From positions 5,580,001-5,644,000 of the forward strand of contig NZ_CP108054.1 in assembly GCF_036173125.1 (NCBI RefSeq): 64,000 bases of DNA, written 5' to 3'. The stretch comes from Streptomyces sp. NBC_00286 (lineage in GTDB: Bacteria; Actinomycetota; Actinomycetes; Streptomycetales; Streptomycetaceae). The notes under the pieces were generated by a model, which worked only from the letters and a program-made list of their open reading frames with translations, was not told the origin of the DNA and did not search any database. Both the position numbers and the translations under genes were made by a program. This document shows, piece by piece, positions 59,551 through 64,000 of this stretch (position 1 is the first letter of the stretch; each line of letters opens with the position of its first letter).

Positions 59551-60404
59551 AGCCCGCCGAGCTGTGGAGCCGGTTCGACTGGCAAGGCGGGAGCTGCTTC
59601 AGGTGCGAGCGGACCGGACTTCCCGTGACGGAGATCGGCGATATCACCGTGGCAGGCGAGACCTTCGCCCTCCAAGCCTGCCAGTGGTGCATGTTCAGGC
59701 TCGAACAGCTCCACTACACGATGAGTGAGCGAGCCGTACGCCGGCAGCGCCCCCGGACGCCCGCGCCCGCACCGCCTCGCCCCACACCCAGTGGCCCACC
59801 AGCGCGCCACTCGACAGACCGCCCGCCCATGTCGCGTAGCTGGACAGCCGAGCCATGGGCGGGCCCTCGCCCCCGTCCCTGCCGTTCGAACTGGAGGCTC
59901 CCCCAAGACCTCAGAAGGGCAGGTCGGGGCAGGGACGGGTCCGCCCCCGACCACGAGAAGAAGAGAGGTGCCTTGGCGACCGAGGACCAGAAACCACAGG
60001 AACTGGACGACGACGAGCTGTTCGACCTCATCGGCGCGGTAGGCGCCGGTATCGGCGTCGCCGAGGACGAGGGCTTCCCCCAGCCGCCCGTCAGGTCGGC
60101 ACGGACGTTGCGGAGGACGCGGCAGCCAAGCTCGCGGACCTCAAGCGCCAGGGGCAGACGTAGACCGCGCACCCACTTAGACCCCCGTCGGCAGGCACCA
60201 ATCCGCATATCTCCCCGTGCCTGCCGGCGGGCCCATTTGCGCCACCCGACGAGAAGTGAGGGACTGATGAGCGTCACCGCGCCACCCGCCCGAAAGTGTC
60301 GGACTCTGTTGATTGTGTTGCCTGTGCAGAGCGCGCGGTCCTCGCAGGCTCGGCAGACAGCCGTCGGGAAGCGCACCGAGTACTGCGGACGGCCGTCCAG
60401 ATAG
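59541..60404 (+). CDS. Zinc-ribbon-like protein, downstream part out of frame
   Basis: The first 70 residues look genuine: LWSRFDWQGGSCFRCERTG and ALQACQWCMFRLEQLHY have two CXXC pairs that could bind zinc. After about 59760 the frame is Pro/Arg-rich and unlike a protein, while another frame reads LPFELEAPPRPQKGRSGQG, which suggests a frameshift. The same frame is open to 60404 and passes through the next small gene. The gene is therefore probably degenerate. Confidence 0.4.
   Translation: MGLKPAELWSRFDWQGGSCFRCERTGLPVTEIGDITVAGETFALQACQWCMFRLEQLHYTMSERAVRRQRPRTPAPAPPRPTPSGPPARHSTDRPPMSRSWTAEPWAGPRPRPCRSNWRLPQDLRRAGRGRDGSAPDHEKKRGALATEDQKPQELDDDELFDLIGAVGAGIGVAEDEGFPQPPVRSARTLRRTRQPSSRTSSARGRRRPRTHLDPRRQAPIRISPRACRRAHLRHPTRSEGLMSVTAPPARKCRTLLIVLPVQSARSSQARQTAVGKRTEYCGRPSR
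59973..60163 (+). pseudogene. Small acidic protein, frameshifted
   Basis: From TTG 59973, with GAGAGG upstream, the frame gives TEDQKPQELDDDELFDLIGAVG and VAEDEGFPQPPV. It then continues in the next frame from about 60088 as VGTDVAEDAAAKLADLKRQG to TAG 60163. A missing base in CCGTCAGGTC explains the shift. It is the third member of the ATPase cassette. Function unknown. Confidence 0.5.
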
Positions 60405-60510
60405 GTCTCATTCCAGGGAAAGCTGGTTTCGCCGCGCGTGCAGGTGAGGGTGTGCTGCTCCCAGTTGGGGCGGAAGTCGCGTTTGTCAAAGCCAGGATGC
60501 TCTCGATTGC
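60290..60510 (-). pseudogene. IS1182-type transposase fragment
   Basis: About 70 codons: HPGFDKRDFRPNWEQHTL, FPWNETYLDGRPQYSVRF and VCRACEDRALC. This is the zinc-ribbon-containing middle part of IS1182-family transposases. No start, no DDE core and no end repeats are present. It directly follows a short gene start (ATG 60267, MSVTAPPARK), which it seems to have interrupted. Confidence 0.65.
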
Positions 60511-60766
60511 TGGACACCGTGCGAATGGGACCGTGAGCCTGATTCTGTACCCGGTGAGCGCCGTGTGAATGGTGGAGGGACTGTGGTTTCCGCACGCAAG
60601 GCCAAGGCAGGGGCCAAAGCGGTTCCCCGAGGGTTGCGACAAGTAACCAGGACAGGGGGGCGGCAGCACGGCCGGGCGCCGCCGGAGTGTCCAACCGCAA
60701 ACCAGCCACGAACAGCCAGTCCGCGCGGGCATCGGGGCACACCGAACGGCACCCTTCCGCTCGGAC

Positions 60767-60812
60767 TTGCGCGCGAAAACCGATCGGTTTACGATGAGGG
60801 AACCGATCGGTT
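60767..60812 (+). promoter_or_regulatory. Promoter with double TetR-type operator
   Basis: Two palindromes, AAACCGATCGGTTT (60777-60790) and AACCGATCGGTT (60801-60812), are centred 23 bases apart. A promoter overlaps them: TTGCGC (60767-60772), a 17-base spacer, TACGAT (60790-60795). The layout is that of an autoregulated TetR-family gene. Confidence 0.75.
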
Positions 60813-60862
60813 TCTCGTCGCGAAGGCGGACGAGTCCCGAACCCCCATTACTTAGGAGGCGG

Positions 60863-60898
60863 ATGGCCCCCACGCGACGCCGAAGGGTAACCGCCTAG
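60863..60898 (+). pseudogene. TetR-type repressor start, 11 codons remain
   Basis: ATG 60863 follows AGGAGG by two bases. The frame gives MAPTRRRRVTA, a typical basic TetR start, then reaches TAG exactly where an IS end (TAGTACTCCAG) begins. The rest of the gene has been replaced by insertion sequence DNA. Confidence 0.55.
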
Positions 60899-60922
60899 TA
60901 CTCCAGTGCGGTTTCGTGATCT
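60896..60922. repeat. IS-end-like repeat, copy 1
   Basis: TAGTACTCCAG and then GTTTCGTGATCT. It recurs at 61761-61787 in the same orientation with about six differences in 27 bases. It adjoins a transposase C-terminal fragment. Confidence 0.6.
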
Positions 60923-61064
60923 ATCCAGCAGGTTTGTCGGCGGATCGTCGTCGGTAGTGGCTGCGGCGGGCTGTTGCCTGGCGGCGTCTGCGCCAGTTGA
61001 ACCAGTGCGGCAGTCTGGCCTCGACGCGGCGTTGGTCGACGAGGCTGTGCGCCACGCGGGGCCA
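60921..61064 (-). pseudogene. Transposase C-terminal fragment
   Basis: About 47 codons ending at TAG 60921: HSLVDQRRVEARLPHWFNW, then WRRRRQATARRSHYRRR. Such Arg-rich ends close many actinobacterial transposases whose elements begin TAGTACTCCAG. Only the last part survives. Confidence 0.55.
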
Positions 61065-61288
61065 AAAAGGTGTACCCAACGACACGGGAAGCGTACTCAG
61101 ATTCCCGCGACCTCAGTCTTCACCCGAGCGCTGGAAGTGCGTTCTTCGCGGTCAGTCTCTGAGGTGGCGCAAATCGCGACCGACGTCAACATCATCATCA
61201 ACAGCAATGCTGGTGTCCTGCTGCCGGTGCCCCGCGCCCGCCTAGAGCAGTGAACACCAGTTTCCTGATGCCGGAGAGGGTATTGGCA
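61065..61288 (+). other. Gene remnant of unknown type
   Basis: A plus-strand frame to TGA 61251-61253 ends VAQIATDVNIIINSNAGVLL and RARLEQ. It reads like the C-terminus of a real protein but has no start of its own and is preceded by transposase DNA. No family recognised. Confidence 0.3.
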
Positions 61289-61660
61289 ATGAGTGCGAAT
61301 TCACAGAAGAAGAAGTTTTACGCCCTGAATATGTTTGATGTGGTCGACGTGGAGAAGTATGCGGCGTATTTCAGCCGTCTGCCCGAAGCGGCTCCGCAAT
61401 ATGGTGGTCGAATGGTGGCGTTTGGCCGTTTCCGGGACAACGTAACCGGTGACCTCCCGTCACGGCAGGTTCTGTTTCTCGTTGAATGGGACTCTGAAGA
61501 GGCGTTCAACAGCTTCCGGGACGATCCGGACTTGGTCGACTTGCATCCGCTGCGAGAGGACGGGACGGCATCCTATGTCTGGCAGACGTTCGATGGTCTC
61601 GATATGAGTGACCCCACCGACGTTTCGCTCGACGATGTACTGGCGGTGCTCAAGCCTTAA
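61289..61660 (+). CDS. DUF1330 domain protein
   Basis: 123 residues from ATG 61289, with GGAGAGGG eight bases upstream; a GTG at 61250 would add 13 residues. It has the ferredoxin-like DUF1330 pattern: YFSRLPEAAPQYGGRMVAFG, then QVLFLVEWDSEEAFNSFRDD (parts). The family is small, stress- or metabolism-associated and without a proven reaction. The codon use is clearly less GC-rich than the core, a sign of recent transfer. It is the only intact gene between the transposase relics. Confidence 0.8.
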   Translation: MSANSQKKKFYALNMFDVVDVEKYAAYFSRLPEAAPQYGGRMVAFGRFRDNVTGDLPSRQVLFLVEWDSEEAFNSFRDDPDLVDLHPLREDGTASYVWQTFDGLDMSDPTDVSLDDVLAVLKP

Positions 61661-62133
61661 AACCCGCATCGCTACGGAGCCGGAGCCGGCTGGCGAGTCG
61701 TCGGCTGGCGAAGGCCGCCTCCGGCAAGCGCGGACTCCATTGGCGGCTTGGCGGTCCAGTTAGTACTCCAGCAGCGTTTCGCTATCTGGCCTGGTCAGGA
61801 GGTATCGCCCGGAGTGTAGTTGGCTGATGGCGTGTCAGGTGCGGTCTTGGCGGACCGCCCCTCCAAGGAGTGGATCCAGAAGGCTCGCCAGGCGAGGACG
61901 ATGTCCGCCTCACCCAGCACTGGCACTGGACCGGCGAGATCACCACCGCCCTCGAACGACTCGCGCTGCTGCCCACCCCCGGCTGACCAGCAACCTTCCA
62001 CAGTCCCGACGACAACATCCCCCGTCCCGGGCAGTGGAACCCGGCGCCCCACCCGACGCGACCACCGGGCCGTCGGCCTGCCCACCATCAGCTCCGGAAA
62101 GCGCAAAGGTTCACAGACACCGTCGGCAGTCCC
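61661..62133. other. IS remnant region
   Basis: No intact gene seen. It contains the second TAGTACTCCAG repeat and, on the plus strand, a short frame ending HWHWTGEITTALERLALLPTPG, which looks like a transposase or phage-type C-terminus. The rest is unassigned. Confidence 0.4.
61761..61787. repeat. IS-end-like repeat, copy 2
   Basis: TAGTACTCCAGCAGCG, then TTTCGCTATCT. Same orientation as the copy at 60896. The two copies bracket the DUF1330 gene. Confidence 0.6.
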
Positions 62134-62334
62134 TCACGAAAGACCGAGGCTAGCCTTGCTTGCAGTGGCTGAATACTTGGCCGCGCTTCTCGGAGAAGTG
62201 GCTGAGGACATCGGTTCTGACGGCGTTGGCAAGAGGGACGGGTGCGGGCCCGGTCCATTGTCGGAACACACCTCGGTTACGCATGCGAGGGCGTCACGGA
62301 AGACCTCCTCGACGGGCATTCGGCCATCGCTCAC
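62134..62334 (-). CDS. Short frame coupled to the reductase gene
   Basis: 66 codons from GTG 62334, which overlaps the stop of the ferredoxin reductase (GTGA). It begins SDGRMPVEEVFRDALACV, which looks protein-like, then becomes Ser/Pro-rich. It may be the start of a downstream gene that has since been broken by the adjoining IS remnants. No family recognised. Confidence 0.35.
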   Translation of the reverse strand: MSDGRMPVEEVFRDALACVTEVCSDNGPGPHPSLLPTPSEPMSSATSPRSAAKYSATASKASLGLS

Positions 62335-63431
62335 ACATCCAGCACCAACCGCTCTCCTTCCGGTGCACGCGAGACGCAGGGCAGCATGGCGCCGGCCGCA
62401 CGTTCGGTAGCGGTGAGCCGGCGGTCACGGTGATCGACATGGCCATGGGCCACCCGTACCCGGCAGGTGCCGCAAAATCCCTGGCGGCAGGAGAACGGCA
62501 GGTCTGGCAGGGCTTCTTGGAGAACATCCAGGGCGGAGCGGTCGTACGGCACTGGCAGAACCCGTCCGGTGGTGCCCAGTTGAAGTTCGAAGGGACGGCC
62601 GTCCGTGATCTGGGCCGGGGCGAATCGCTCGAAGTGCAGGGCTGACGCGCGGCTACCACCGAAGGCGCGCCGAACGCCGTCGATCATGGGCGCGGGCCCG
62701 CAGCAGTACACCGCACCCGTCGCCGGGCTCAAGCTCAAGAGATCGGCTGCTTCGGGCACGCCGGACTCGTCGTCAGGACGGATGGAGACTCGCCCGGGGG
62801 CTGCGGCCGCGAGTTCGGCCAGCTCTGCCGCGAAGGGCATCGAGCCGCGGCTGCGGCCGGTGTGCACGAGCCTCCAGTCCAGCCCGCGTCGGGCGGCTTC
62901 CCGGGCCATCGGCAGGATCGGGGTGATTCCGATGCCGCCCGCGATGAGCAGGATGGACGCTTCGGCGGCGAAGGGGAAGGCGTTCCGGGGCCCGGTGATG
63001 GCGACCCGCGTACCGTCTGTGAGGGCGTCGTGTACCTCGGCCGAACCGCCTGCGCCGTTGGCGATGCGGCGCACCGCGATGCGGTACCGGTACCGGTCGG
63101 CGGGGTCGCCGCACAGGGAGTACTGCCGTTTGCGGCCGGAGGGCAGGCGCAGTTCGATGTGGGCGCCGGGCTGCCAGGGCGGGAGTATTCCCCCGTCGGG
63201 TGCTGCCAGCCGCAGGGAGACGACGTCCTCGGCCTCTTGGTGCTTGGTGGCGACCACCAGTTCCCGGCTCGCGGGCATCCCGGTGGCTGATGGGTGCCTG
63301 GGAGGAGTGCTGCGCCGTGCGAGGCGCGTGACCGCGTGGTCGCTGAAAGCCGCCAGCTTCTGCATGAAGGAGTCGCTGCGCGGTCTGCCGTACAGGTCCG
63401 GCGGCCGGGTGACGGGGGTGCTGATGTCCAT
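62331..63431 (-). CDS. Ferredoxin-NADP-type oxidoreductase with C-terminal [2Fe-2S] domain
   Basis: 366 residues from ATG 63431. After a 50-residue leader come the FAD/FMN-binding domain (RQYSLCGDP, the RXYS motif), the NAD-binding domain (LLIAGGIGITPILPMA and YCCGPAPMIDGVR), and a plant-type ferredoxin with SCRQGFCGTCRVRV and a distal Cys in MLPC. This is the phthalate dioxygenase reductase / VanB class, which passes electrons from NAD(P)H to an oxygenase. It starts 23 bases after the metal-dependent hydrolase and is probably its partner. Confidence 0.92.
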   Translation of the reverse strand: MDISTPVTRPPDLYGRPRSDSFMQKLAAFSDHAVTRLARRSTPPRHPSATGMPASRELVVATKHQEAEDVVSLRLAAPDGGILPPWQPGAHIELRLPSGRKRQYSLCGDPADRYRYRIAVRRIANGAGGSAEVHDALTDGTRVAITGPRNAFPFAAEASILLIAGGIGITPILPMAREAARRGLDWRLVHTGRSRGSMPFAAELAELAAAAPGRVSIRPDDESGVPEAADLLSLSPATGAVYCCGPAPMIDGVRRAFGGSRASALHFERFAPAQITDGRPFELQLGTTGRVLPVPYDRSALDVLQEALPDLPFSCRQGFCGTCRVRVAHGHVDHRDRRLTATERAAGAMLPCVSRAPEGERLVLDV

Positions 63432-63454
63432 GGGATGCCTCGCTGGTTGCCGGG

Positions 63455-64000
63455 TCATCGGGCAGCTGCTCGGGCAGCGGGGGACGCCGCCAGGTAGGCG
63501 ACCGCCTGCTGGGTCGAGCCCTCCTGGGTCGGGTGGTAGCCGGGGCGGAAGTAGCGCAGCACCGAGCGGGCGAACGCGCCCGGCGGGGGCAACAGGTCCT
63601 TGCGGGCGGCGGCCAGGTAGTCGCGGAAGCGGACCTTGACCCGGTCGTCGAGTTCGGGGTCGGCGTTCATCAGGAAGCGGACTCCGCGGATCCACAGCCG
63701 GGTCAGCACCGGAGCGGTGACGAGCATGCCGACCACTCGGCGCCGGTACCGGGGATCGAGGTGCACCAGCAGGTCGAACGCGACCGAACGATGTTCGACT
63801 TCCTCCGCGCCGTGCCAGCGGAACAGATCGAGCATCGCGGGGTCCGCGCCGGCCTTGTCCAGGTGCCCGTTGCTGAGAATCCAGTGACCCATGTACGCGG
63901 TGAAGTGCTCGAAGGCCGCTATGAGGGCGAGCCGTTGGAGGAGGTGCGCGTGGGTGGCGGCCGGCGTCAGCTCCGGCCGGTCTCCGAGCACCCTTCGGAA
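63455..64000 (-). CDS. Metal-dependent hydrolase (PF10118-type), partial
   Basis: The frame runs off the window; 181 C-terminal codons are visible. The pattern is LLQRLALIAAFEHFTAYMG, then DLFRWHGAEEVEHRSVAFDL (parts), with Glu and EXXH residues of a ferritin-like diiron site. It is annotated as metal-dependent hydrolase in many actinobacteria, although the motifs fit an oxygen-using diiron enzyme. With the reductase just downstream, it may be an oxygenase. Confidence 0.85.
   Translation of the reverse strand, partial: FRRVLGDRPELTPAATHAHLLQRLALIAAFEHFTAYMGHWILSNGHLDKAGADPAMLDLFRWHGAEEVEHRSVAFDLLVHLDPRYRRRVVGMLVTAPVLTRLWIRGVRFLMNADPELDDRVKVRFRDYLAAARKDLLPPPGAFARSVLRYFRPGYHPTQEGSTQQAVAYLAASPAARAAAR

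Noticed and set aside
59714..60742. 342-codon minus-strand frame
   Set aside because: Only about 70 codons match an IS1182-type transposase; the rest is antisense to other genes or unrelated.
57004..64000. Right edge as a biosynthetic gene cluster
   Set aside because: Only a reductase, a diiron-type protein and DUF1330 are present; no core synthase, precursor peptide or tailoring set is visible.

Overview
This is a 64 kb stretch of a Streptomyces-type actinomycete chromosome. The evidence is very high GC, GTG and TTG starts, a WhiB-family regulator, BldG, Crp, an actinobacterial Tad locus, a 6C RNA, and a gene order that (from memory) matches the S. coelicolor block running from about SCO3580 back to SCO3540. 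The central part, between a tRNA-Pro(CGG) gene at 3769-3842 and a tRNA-Thr(CGT) gene at 56921-56994, is conserved chromosome. Both edges are accessory DNA, and each carries a broken tyrosine recombinase next to its tRNA.

Left edge (1-3.8 kb): the end of a GT32-type glycosyltransferase with a TTA codon, small membrane peptides, an IS3-family insertion whose orfB frame is broken, and a frameshifted pSAM2-like integrase tail beside tRNA-Pro.

Core, in order: a metallophosphoesterase and a YqeY protein; a bifunctional PBP and wblA; two ArsA-like ATPases; DUF4177, RidA, Nudix and metallo-beta-lactamase genes; crp with a consensus-matching Crp site, facing nth; a CoA-type Nudix hydrolase; a MarP-like membrane protease; an alpha/beta hydrolase plus holin-X protein; nhaA; acs; a SulP transporter fused to carbonic anhydrase; a secreted deacetylase-like lipoprotein; a CooC-like ATPase, a Fic-like protein and a HAD phosphatase flanking a candidate structured RNA; a 6C RNA; a seven-gene Tad/Flp pilus operon; an MrfA-like helicase divergent from bldG and its anti-sigma partner; the proton pyrophosphatase hppA; a lipoprotein; an rRNA/protein-type methyltransferase; topA; a three-part MFS / thymidylate kinase / coiled-coil protein; a 70-bp tandem repeat; DNA polymerase III delta-prime; and a secreted tripeptidyl aminopeptidase.

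Right edge (57-64 kb): a 5'-truncated integrase at tRNA-Thr, then a decaying island. It holds an RsbW-like ATPase cut by a TAG where the family usually has Trp, frameshifted small genes, transposase fragments, a double TetR-type operator whose repressor gene stops after 11 codons, a DUF1330 protein, and an intact ferredoxin reductase with a diiron-type metal-dependent hydrolase running off the window.

Functionally the core mixes envelope and developmental control (WblA, Crp, BldG and its kinase, HAD/Fic/CooC group, Tad pilus, PBP) with replication and topology genes (TopA, Tmk, HolB, Nth, helicase) and ion or CO2 handling (HppA, NhaA, SulP-CA). No CRISPR array, complete prophage or recognisable biosynthetic cluster is visible.
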